The notes under the pieces are model-generated. The model was not told where the DNA came from and ran no database searches. It saw only the letters and a program-made list of their open reading frames with translations. A stretch of 9,249 bases of DNA from Candidatus Aminicenantota bacterium (GTDB taxonomy: Bacteria; Acidobacteriota; Aminicenantia; UBA2199), in the NCBI GenBank assembly GCA_023137075.1, contig JAGLQA010000524.1, positions 1-9,249 on the forward strand, read 5' to 3'. Position 1 is the stretch's first letter; every line of letters begins with the position of its first letter. The translations under genes and the position numbers were made by a program. Shown piece after piece: positions 1-6,022 of this stretch.

Positions 1-10
1 AAAATATGTT

Positions 11-1645
11 TTACTTACCGAAGGGTTCCTCTAATTTATAACCCTGCTTGGTGCTTACCTTTTTTAAAGCGACTGCCAGGAATATCGATATAACACCGAG
101 TCCCACTAACAGCAGGATCGGGATTGTATAATTATATAAAGGTAATTCCCCTGCTTTCCTGAATTCCTCTATTTTCAGGCTGATCTCACTCCCGGACAAT
201 CCCTGGGCCTTCAAACCATCCCTGATATTTTTGATCTTTTCCACGGTCTCCGGGTTCACCCAGTCGACTACCGTTCCGATACCCTTAAAGAATAGACCGA
301 GCCCCAAATTCTGGATGGTAAACATGCCCGCGTAGGCTGTCCCCAATCGTCTTCCCGGGACGATGCGGGCGACAGAGGGCCACATGGCAGCCGGGACCAA
401 GGAGAAGGCAATTCCCAATGTAAAGAGGCCTAAATAGCAGAGAATCACGTTGTTCATAATGGAGAGCGAAATATGGGCAAAGATGAGGAGACCGGCTCCT
501 AACATCATTACCGAAGCTGCTTTGCCCTTTTTGTCCACCATTCGTCCGAAAATCGGCGTAAAAAAGATAGTTCCCATGGGAAGCAAGGCGGCCGCTTTGG
601 GACCGTTTTTTATCCAGATGGCAAAGGTTTCTCTGAAGGCATATAAAAAGGCAACGAAAAGTACACCGATAATGACAAAAGACAGTATTTTGCCGGTTTT
701 TTCTTTTATATTTGACGGAATTACCGGAAAGGCAATCCCAAATATAAAGAGCCCGATAAATAGCAGCGTATTAGCCAACGTAGTACTGCCGAATACTGCT
801 AACCCGGTAGCACCTTCGGGAAGAGCATAGGTGAATCCGAATTTATTCACCAGCAAATCCGGTGCGTACTGCATAAAGGGAAATACTGCCGAATAGAAAG
901 CAACACAAAGAGCGGCAATCAATAAGAAAGATTTGTTGGTGAAAAGCAGTTTAAGGTCATTGAATCTGAAGGGCGGTTCCTCTTCGGCATTAACAGCTTG
1001 AGCCTTTAGCTGCTTGTCGATACGCACATCGAATATCAAGTATATGATATAGAATATAAACCCGAGAGCAATAAGGAAGGCGGCAAAAATAACGGGCGTT
1101 GATACTTTGGGATCGGCGATCTCGGGAGAGATGGCGATTCCGATAGCAGAACCCAACCTGCCGATGCCCATGTTAATTGCCATTGCCAGGGCCAATTCAT
1201 ATCCCTGGAACCATTTGACAATCGTCCGGCTTATTAAAACACAGGTCGTTTCCAGCCCGACACCGAATATGATCCTTCCGATTATCATAATCGTTAATCG
1301 TGTGGAAGGATCGCTTGAAAAAACATCATTGGCCCCGAGAGCGCTGACAACTCCACCTAAGACCGCGACCGATCCGAAGATGAGTGCTGTCAGGCGAATA
1401 CCCCATTTGTCAAGGACGATTCCCCCGACAATAATCATTCCAAAGATGTTCGCGATCGTAGTCAGTCCGATCATGGTGCCGAACTGGCTGGAAGTAATTC
1501 CTAATTGGCTTTCCATCAGCGGTTTCAGTCCTGAGTAGAAGTCCTGGAACCAGTATGTGGCAAACATCAAAAGACTGACAATAAATAGAATAAACCAACG
1601 CATTGGAGCAGAGTCTCTTAGTGTTTGTTTGATTTGTTCTGTCAT
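11..1645 (-). CDS. MFS transporter, MFSD1-like, with extra helix pair
   Basis: 544-residue inner-membrane protein of the major facilitator superfamily, probably a secondary transporter; the substrate cannot be read from sequence. The loop-2/3 signature is present as GGIVLDKWGIR (74-84) and repeated in the second half as GRMVDKKGK (367-375). The stretch AMWPSVARIVPGRRLGTAYA (420-439), followed by IQNLGLG, resembles the MFSD1 clade (a dipeptide carrier in animals) and its bacterial relatives, so a peptide substrate is possible but inferred. I count about 14 hydrophobic helices instead of 12: two extra ones at about 289-310 and 318-337 lie between canonical TM7 and TM8. A charged segment (about 464-504) lies between the last two helices. 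The start is supported by AAGGAG (complement of 1652-1657), 6 bases before the ATG. It is divergent from the hydrolase gene and has its own promoter at 1727-1754. Confidence 0.88.
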   Translation of the reverse strand: MTEQIKQTLRDSAPMRWFILFIVSLLMFATYWFQDFYSGLKPLMESQLGITSSQFGTMIGLTTIANIFGMIIVGGIVLDKWGIRLTALIFGSVAVLGGVVSALGANDVFSSDPSTRLTIMIIGRIIFGVGLETTCVLISRTIVKWFQGYELALAMAINMGIGRLGSAIGIAISPEIADPKVSTPVIFAAFLIALGFIFYIIYLIFDVRIDKQLKAQAVNAEEEPPFRFNDLKLLFTNKSFLLIAALCVAFYSAVFPFMQYAPDLLVNKFGFTYALPEGATGLAVFGSTTLANTLLFIGLFIFGIAFPVIPSNIKEKTGKILSFVIIGVLFVAFLYAFRETFAIWIKNGPKAAALLPMGTIFFTPIFGRMVDKKGKAASVMMLGAGLLIFAHISLSIMNNVILCYLGLFTLGIAFSLVPAAMWPSVARIVPGRRLGTAYAGMFTIQNLGLGLFFKGIGTVVDWVNPETVEKIKNIRDGLKAQGLSGSEISLKIEEFRKAGELPLYNYTIPILLLVGLGVISIFLAVALKKVSTKQGYKLEEPFGK

Positions 1646-1726
1646 TTTTAACTCCTTATATTGTTTTTTGTCATCATAAAAACTGTTTGTATCCGGAATT
1701 TACAAATTTAAATTTAGTAAGATATT

Positions 1727-1754
1727 ATTATATATTAAAAAAAAATAAATGCAA
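1727..1754 (-). promoter_or_regulatory. Sigma-70-like promoter for the MFS gene
   Basis: On the minus strand a TTGCAT -35 (complement of 1749-1754) and a perfect TATAAT -10 (complement of 1727-1732) are separated by 16 bases. The predicted start near 1720 gives a leader of about 75 bases. The -35 box ends 3 bases from the 8-bp direct repeat of the palindromic element, so that insertion would have replaced everything upstream of this promoter. A 12-bp AT palindrome (AAATTTAAATTT, 1704-1715) lies just inside the leader. The region is AT-rich, which raises the chance of accidental matches. Confidence 0.5.
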
Positions 1755-1757
1755 GAA

Positions 1758-1765
1758 AAAAACAA
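1758..1765. repeat. Left 8-bp direct repeat (putative target-site duplication)
   Basis: AAAAACAA immediately abuts the left end of the 58-bp palindrome and is repeated exactly at 1824-1831 on the other side. Eight bases is the usual duplication length of IS66-family insertions. The sequence is A-rich and of low complexity, so coincidence is not excluded. Confidence 0.5.
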
Positions 1766-1823
1766 GTAACTACTCAGCAAAGGATTCCGGAGCATGGTCC
1801 GGATTCCTTTGCTGAATAGTTAC
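1766..1823. mobile_element. 58-bp palindromic element, MITE-like, IS66-type ends
   Basis: Two 26-bp arms (1766-1791 and 1798-1823) are inverted copies of each other with only two mismatches, around a 6-base loop GCATGG. Each arm begins from the outside with GTAACTA, so both termini read GTAA, the terminal bases known for IS66-family elements. An exact 8-bp direct repeat flanks it. Ends, repeat length and arm length (IS66 inverted repeats are around 15-27 bp) together suggest an element reduced to little more than its two terminal inverted repeats. It carries no coding sequence. As RNA or single-stranded DNA it would fold into a very stable hairpin. On the minus strand the hairpin is followed by TTGTTTTTTT, so it could also terminate leftward transcription, although no gene on that strand reaches it. 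Family assignment is from memory of IS66 hallmarks. Confidence 0.55.
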
Positions 1824-1831
1824 AAAAACAA
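1824..1831. repeat. Right 8-bp direct repeat (putative target-site duplication)
   Basis: AAAAACAA, identical to 1758-1765, directly after the right arm of the palindrome. Extending either copy by one base breaks the match, so the repeat is exactly eight bases when anchored to the ends of the inverted repeat. Confidence 0.5.
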
Positions 1832-1932
1832 CATGGTTTTTAAATTTTCCTGAAAGAAGAAACATCTTATAAGTCAAAATTAGAATTGGGGTTAATATTA
1901 ATTGAAAACTTCAGGTGGATTTGTTAAGATGA

Positions 1933-3642
1933 ATGATGCACAAAAAAAAATACTGCGGCAAGAATCGTTATAAGTCTTTCATTATTTGTTTATTCATTTT
2001 ACTGCTGTTAAGTTTTGCCGGGGCGGATACACTTTGCAGGTATAAAAATATCTTCTATGAATATAACAACATTAATAAAGACCCGGATAAAACACCCCTG
2101 GTTGTATGCGTCCCGGGTTTCTCGCAGCATAATTTCAGCCTGGAATTCCTGATAATTAAGGATTACTTCACGCGGAAGAATTTCTCATACTTGATCATGA
2201 ATCCACCACTGCATGGCAAAAAAACCGTTAGTATATGTAAAAAAATATTTACCTTTGGAAATAAAGAGGCACAATATCTGAAACATTTGATATATAACTT
2301 GAAGGTATGGGAAAATCACAATGAAATCCATCTTTTGGGATTTTCACTCGGCGCCAGGGCTGTGCTTAAGTTCAGTGCCCAATCTAAATCTAAATGTAAA
2401 AAATCCTTTAAAATCGATTCGGTAATTGCTATAGCGACACCTTTCAGTATAGTGAATCTTAATGGAAGGCTGTCCGGAGACATACTACATCCCTTTGAAA
2501 GTATTATTTCAATGTTTCAAGCTGTCAAGCGTTCTTCATTATTAAGATTGCTAACAATGTTAATAGGTGGAGGGATTAGCGATGCCATACTATGCGGCTA
2601 TGATTCTCCTGCCATGGAAATGTCCCGGATCAAATCTCCTGTATTATTGATTCATGGAGCGGATGATTGGTTGGTAAAATCTTATCACTCTCTTAAATTA
2701 TTTGATTATGCTGATGAAGATCAACCGGTCGCGGTTGCAATACTAAATACAAGGGCTCATGCGGAAGATATAATATCCCTCCATAATTCCAGGATAAGGC
2801 AGGCTTTTTTTAAAGTAATAGATAAATGGTTCGTTTACATTAAATCCGGCTGCCAGGAAACTCGGAAGAAAACATTTAATGATAAATTTGAAAAAGAACT
2901 GAAATGTGATTGTATTTTACATAAAAGTTTATTTGACTCAGGTAGAATAACTCGGATGAGCAGCCCTATCTTCAACAATTTGAACACCAATATCTGGGTA
3001 AGCCCGGTATATCAGAACCCCTCACTTTTCACAATAAACAGTACCTTCTCTCTAAAAGGCGGCGAATTTTCAAGATATTTTTTTACCCTGGGATCAACCG
3101 GAACAAAAAGCTCGCTGCTTGATAAAATAATGTTAGGATTAAGTTTTGAAAAACAAATGTCTAACCGGGGCGTTTCTGATTTTGAACTGTATACGACTAT
3201 TTACAGGCCCCTTGGAGCGTTTACACCTTTTTTATTTGTTAGAAGGTTGACATACATTCAGGGTATCGGTAATTCCTTTAACAGGGGTATTTTGTCAGCG
3301 GATATTTCATTATTTAGATTTAATTTCCGGCTAAATTACGGAAAATTTTTCCCTTTAGAGACTGTGGGGGGGAGAAATGTCTGGCAAATTGAATTGCATA
3401 TGCCTTTGATTAACGATGTGGTAGGGAGTTACTATTTGGGTTTGAGTTACAGCAGGTTTCTATCACCGGTCCCGGATTTTATTTTTGAAAGTAATTTAAA
3501 AGCTTATTTATTCTTAGGCCCGGGATTTAAAATTGCCGGGGCCCGCCTGCGAGGGCATGTGCAAGTGGAACAGGACGGCTGGCATATTAAAGGTGCGAAG
3601 CGCCTCTACAGTGCGGGACTATCCGTTAATTTTGCAGAATAA
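1933..3642 (+). CDS. Secreted alpha/beta-hydrolase fused to a beta-barrel-like domain
   Basis: 569 residues. A basic N-terminus and hydrophobic core (14-28), followed by AGA at 29-31, make a Sec signal peptide with likely cleavage after Ala31. Residues about 54-305 form an alpha/beta-hydrolase: an oxyanion-type strand VVCVPGFSQ (57-65), nucleophile elbow GFSLG (136-140, Ser138), acid in HGADDWLV (Asp245 most likely), and base His276 in RAHAED. This suggests an esterase, lipase or thioesterase; the substrate is unknown. Residues about 350-569 are rich in alternating aromatic/polar strands with Gly/Asn turns (for example 452-468, 482-490, 499-508) and end in a strand LSVNF, as expected of an outer-membrane barrel of roughly 8-12 strands. 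The arrangement parallels PlpD/FplA (patatin plus barrel), but with another hydrolase fold. AGGTGG (1913-1918) lies 14 bases before the first ATG; a second ATG follows directly. The gene is AT-rich (16 of 60 G+C at 2221-2280). The barrel assignment is inference; no close relative is recognised. Confidence 0.78.
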   Translation: MMHKKKYCGKNRYKSFIICLFILLLLSFAGADTLCRYKNIFYEYNNINKDPDKTPLVVCVPGFSQHNFSLEFLIIKDYFTRKNFSYLIMNPPLHGKKTVSICKKIFTFGNKEAQYLKHLIYNLKVWENHNEIHLLGFSLGARAVLKFSAQSKSKCKKSFKIDSVIAIATPFSIVNLNGRLSGDILHPFESIISMFQAVKRSSLLRLLTMLIGGGISDAILCGYDSPAMEMSRIKSPVLLIHGADDWLVKSYHSLKLFDYADEDQPVAVAILNTRAHAEDIISLHNSRIRQAFFKVIDKWFVYIKSGCQETRKKTFNDKFEKELKCDCILHKSLFDSGRITRMSSPIFNNLNTNIWVSPVYQNPSLFTINSTFSLKGGEFSRYFFTLGSTGTKSSLLDKIMLGLSFEKQMSNRGVSDFELYTTIYRPLGAFTPFLFVRRLTYIQGIGNSFNRGILSADISLFRFNFRLNYGKFFPLETVGGRNVWQIELHMPLINDVVGSYYLGLSYSRFLSPVPDFIFESNLKAYLFLGPGFKIAGARLRGHVQVEQDGWHIKGAKRLYSAGLSVNFAE

Positions 3643-3643
3643 C

Positions 3644-4453
3644 CTACTTTAACTCAAAATCTATATTTTGCACAGCGCCCTCACTGCACCGGACAACGCG
3701 GTTTGAGGGGTGCGGGACAATTGCACTGTCCGCCCGGCTGTCCACAACTAGTTTGTACTTTCCCTCCGGCAATTCCGTAAAGTTGTAGCCGCCCTCCCTG
3801 TCAAACCGTTTGGTATCTCGAAGTACAGTGAGGTTTTCGGGGCCATATAAGCAGATAAAAAATGACCTGGCCGCCTGCAAGCCGGGACCGTGAATCTTAC
3901 CGGAGATCGAACACTTACCCGTTACCCTTTTCGTTATAGAGGATCGAGTTTGAGGTTGTGCGCTTGTCCTTCCTACCGGTTTTGCCTCGACTATCCCGCG
4001 GCCCGAGTCTAAGTATTCTTTTTCCTTCTTCTTTTTTGTGGCGTACCAGGCGCCGTGGATGTCCGCCGCACTGGCCGGGTGCCGGGTCACGCCTGCCATA
4101 AACCGGCCGCTTTCCAGGGCAATGTATCCCTCGCAGGTAACCTTGAGGCCGTTTTTGCGCTGCACATTCAGAAGAACGCGCTGTTCGTGGTTTTTGCCGT
4201 CTGCCGCTGCTTTTAGAGTTCCGGGATTGCCCTGCCACTTGATCTCCATGGTCATTTCCCAACCCCCATCGGCGGTTTTGCCGCCGCGCCCGCCCAGGAG
4301 TTCCAGGGTGCCGATTGCTCCATCGACGTTGAGGGACCATATGCTGCCTTTTGCCAATATATCATGGATATTGCTCCTGGCCTCAACCCGAAGGGAAAAT
4401 GTAAAGACCAGCGAAAAACTTAAAAAAAATAAAAAAAACCGTCTTTTTTTCAT
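3644..4453 (-). CDS. Secreted two-domain protein with C-terminal prealbumin-like fold
   Basis: 269 residues of unrecognised function. The signal peptide is clear: MKKRR, hydrophobic 6-20, probable cleavage after VEA (23-25). Residues about 36-137 are beta-rich, starting SIWSLNVDG and ending HGAWYATK, and could be a small lipocalin-like sandwich or barrel. A basic, low-complexity linker follows (about 138-178, with KKKKEKE). Residues about 178-269 resemble a carboxypeptidase-regulatory-like or CNA-B-like beta-sandwich: CSISGKIHGPG, then GGYNFTELPEGKYKLVV, a pattern typical of that fold. A periplasmic or surface role is inferred. AAGGAG (complement of 4463-4468) lies 9 bases before the ATG, and a strong promoter lies just upstream. 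Its stop is one base from the stop of the convergent hydrolase gene. G+C is far higher than in that neighbour (42 of 60 at 4261-4320), suggesting a different origin for at least one of them. Confidence 0.72.
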   Translation of the reverse strand: MKKRRFFLFFLSFSLVFTFSLRVEARSNIHDILAKGSIWSLNVDGAIGTLELLGGRGGKTADGGWEMTMEIKWQGNPGTLKAAADGKNHEQRVLLNVQRKNGLKVTCEGYIALESGRFMAGVTRHPASAADIHGAWYATKKKKEKEYLDSGRGIVEAKPVGRTSAQPQTRSSITKRVTGKCSISGKIHGPGLQAARSFFICLYGPENLTVLRDTKRFDREGGYNFTELPEGKYKLVVDSRADSAIVPHPSNRVVRCSEGAVQNIDFELK

Positions 4454-4474
4454 AACTTATTTCTCCTTTCTATT

Positions 4475-4504
4475 TTTATATCACTGCCTGTATGATTTTG
4501 TCAA
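4475..4504 (-). promoter_or_regulatory. Strong extended -10 promoter for the 3644-4453 gene
   Basis: On the minus strand a perfect TTGACA -35 (complement of 4499-4504) is followed after 18 bases by TATAAA (complement of 4475-4480), with TG one base before the -10 (extended -10). The predicted start near 4468 puts the AAGGAG ribosome binding site almost at the 5' end of a leader of about 15 bases. It is the best promoter in the window by consensus match. Confidence 0.65.
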
Positions 4505-4524
4505 CTCCCTTAAAATATCATTAA

Positions 4525-4653
4525 ATTCCCACCAATGATGCTTTTGCCGTGCCTATTCTATTAGAGATTCTGGCGATAACGGCGCTTGTGTTGGGCCTGT
4601 CCAAATATACTCCCTTAGATGAATGGCTTGCGGGAGGCAAATTTTTTTTCTAA
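4525..4653 (+). pseudogene. Possible gene-tail remnant or tiny membrane ORF
   Basis: Within an otherwise non-coding 310-base spacer this frame is open for 42 codons and reads like real protein. After a few polar residues comes a hydrophobic helix (LLEILAITALVLGL), then SKYTPLDEWLAGGKFFF and a TAA stop. No ATG opens the frame; the only conventional start is GTG at 4549, with no ribosome binding site, which would give 34 residues. The likeliest reading is the decayed C-terminal end of an integral membrane protein whose upstream part was lost, perhaps by the event that placed the 3644-4453 gene next to it. The shape (last helix, then a short tail with Leu-Asp) loosely recalls DoxX-type C-termini, but this is a weak guess. 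It could also be chance. Confidence 0.3.
4628..4649 (+). terminator. Weak hairpin plus T8 tract, possible terminator
   Basis: TTGC and GCAA can pair around the loop GGGAG, followed after one A by eight T residues (4642-4649) on the plus strand. A four-pair stem is marginal for intrinsic termination. The T tract also lies inside the coding-like stretch that ends at 4653, so this may be coincidental. Confidence 0.15.
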
Positions 4654-4697
4654 AACGAGTGTCCACCATAATTCTGTCTTTATAGTTCCAAAGGGGC

Positions 4698-4726
4698 TTT
4701 CATTATTGCTTAAGAAATGATACAAT
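4698..4726 (+). promoter_or_regulatory. Candidate extended -10 promoter for the S1-domain gene
   Basis: TGATACAAT (4718-4726) is a good extended -10 element. A weak -35, TTTCAT (4698-4703), lies 17 bases upstream of the hexamer. Transcription would begin near 4733, leaving a leader of about 30 bases before the ATG at 4764. It is placed by consensus and position only. Confidence 0.4.
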
Positions 4727-4763
4727 AGGGTTTGAAAAACGCTTTGTTAATAAGAGAGGAATA

Positions 4764-6011
4764 ATGAGCAGCGAAATAAAAACAATCGGCAGCAACCCAC
4801 CGAATAAGAGTGAAGATCAGGATAGTTTCGAAGACATGCTGGCTGAATCTTTCAAGTCTACAACGGGGATCAAGATTAATATCGGGGATAAGGTAGATGC
4901 AACCGTTGCAGCCATTGATAAAGATAATGTGTTTGTCGAGATGGGCCCGCGCATCGAGGGATTCGTAAACAGGGCGGAATTTATTGAAGACGGTGAACTG
5001 ACCGTAAAGGAAGGGCAGGCAATCCAGGTTTATGTGGCCGGTAAATCCCAGGGTATGTTTCAATGCAAACGCTACCTTGGTTCAGTGGGAAGCGAATTGT
5101 CCGGGGGCCGGGACGAATCGATTTTAATTGCCCTGCAAGATGCCTATGAGAATTCCTCGCCTGTCGAGGGAAAAGTGAAGGAAGCGGCAAAATCCGGTTT
5201 TGAAGTAAACGTGATGGGGCAGAAGTCCTTTTGCCCGATTTCCCAGATAGATAAGAATTATTGCGACAACCCGGCTGTGCATGTAAATAAAACCTACACC
5301 TTTAAGATCATCGAATTCGCCGAAGAAGGCAAAAATATCGTGTTGAGCAGGAAAGAAATTCTGTTGGAGGAAGATGATAAGAAAGCCGAAAAAATGTGGC
5401 AGAAGCTGGAGGAGGGAAAGGTTTATGACGGTTGGGTAACGGCGGTAAAAAAGTATGGGGCCTTTGTCGACATCGGCGGTATCGACGGCCTGCTGCATGT
5501 TTCCGAGATCTCTTATGGACGGATCGAGGATGCGCAGAATGTATTGAAAGTAGGACAGGATTTAAAAGTTGAGATCATCTCGATTGACCGCGATAGGAGG
5601 AAAGTGGGGTTCAGCCTGAAGTCCCAGTTGGAAGATCCCTGGATTCAGGGTATAAAAGAACTGTCTGTGGGCAAAGAAGTCATGGGAAAGGTGATTCGTT
5701 TGAAACCCTATGGCGCTTTTATCGAAGTTTTGCCCGGGGTCGACGGTTTGCTGCATATTTCCCAATTAAGTGGGGACAAACGGCATGACCATCCCAAAGA
5801 GGTGGTGAAACCGGGAGATATGGTCAAAATCTGGATTCGGGAGATCGATGAAAAGAAGAAGAACATTTCTCTCACCATGGTGGAGCCGGAGCGAGATATC
5901 GGGAAAGATTTACGTGAGCTGAAAGAAGAGCAGGATAGGCAGGTAGAAGAGAGCGGCGGGCAGTTTGCCGATCAACTTGATTCCACCCGGGAAGAACCCG
6001 TTGAAGAATAG
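4764..6011 (+). CDS. Four-S1-domain RNA-binding protein (ribosomal protein S1-like)
   Basis: 415-residue cytoplasmic protein, probably binding single-stranded RNA on or off the ribosome. Four S1 (OB-fold) repeats are visible at about 38-105, 133-197, 216-287 and 302-372. The last two are canonical, with YGAFVDIGGIDGLLHVSEIS (231-250) and YGAFIEVLPGVDGLLHISQL (316-335). The first two are more diverged: the second lacks the YGAFV motif and has SGFEVNVMGQKSFCPISQI instead. The ends are acidic and probably flexible (about 1-30 and 376-415). It is shorter than the six-domain, roughly 557-residue S1 of Escherichia coli, and closer in size to four-domain forms of other phyla. Whether it is the genuine bS1 or an accessory paralogue cannot be decided here. 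AGAGGA ends 3 bases before the ATG, a rather short spacing. It stands alone and converges on the kinase gene with 11 bases between. Confidence 0.88.
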   Translation: MSSEIKTIGSNPPNKSEDQDSFEDMLAESFKSTTGIKINIGDKVDATVAAIDKDNVFVEMGPRIEGFVNRAEFIEDGELTVKEGQAIQVYVAGKSQGMFQCKRYLGSVGSELSGGRDESILIALQDAYENSSPVEGKVKEAAKSGFEVNVMGQKSFCPISQIDKNYCDNPAVHVNKTYTFKIIEFAEEGKNIVLSRKEILLEEDDKKAEKMWQKLEEGKVYDGWVTAVKKYGAFVDIGGIDGLLHVSEISYGRIEDAQNVLKVGQDLKVEIISIDRDRRKVGFSLKSQLEDPWIQGIKELSVGKEVMGKVIRLKPYGAFIEVLPGVDGLLHISQLSGDKRHDHPKEVVKPGDMVKIWIREIDEKKKNISLTMVEPERDIGKDLRELKEEQDRQVEESGGQFADQLDSTREEPVEE

Positions 6012-6022
6012 GCCGGGCTGAA

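Noticed and set aside
450..1538. Plus-strand open frames opposite the transporter gene (450-830 and 1107-1538)
   Set aside because: Antisense to a clear MFS coding sequence with its own promoter and ribosome binding site; no domain features.
1867..1886. -10-like hexamers (TTATAA, TAGAAT) upstream of the hydrolase gene
   Set aside because: Neither has an acceptable -35 at 16-18 bases; the AT-rich context makes such matches common. The hydrolase promoter remains unidentified.
1892..1901. TTAATATTAA palindrome upstream of the hydrolase gene
   Set aside because: Ten bases of pure A/T in an AT-rich spacer are expected by chance; no paired site or clear promoter nearby.
4038..4538. 166-codon plus-strand open frame
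   Set aside because: Mostly antisense to the GC-rich secreted-protein gene, Pro/Arg-rich composition, and it runs through that gene's promoter; no ribosome binding site seen.
6012..6022. Terminator between the convergent S1-domain and kinase genes
   Set aside because: The gap is 11 bases and no stable stem followed by a T tract can be drawn there.
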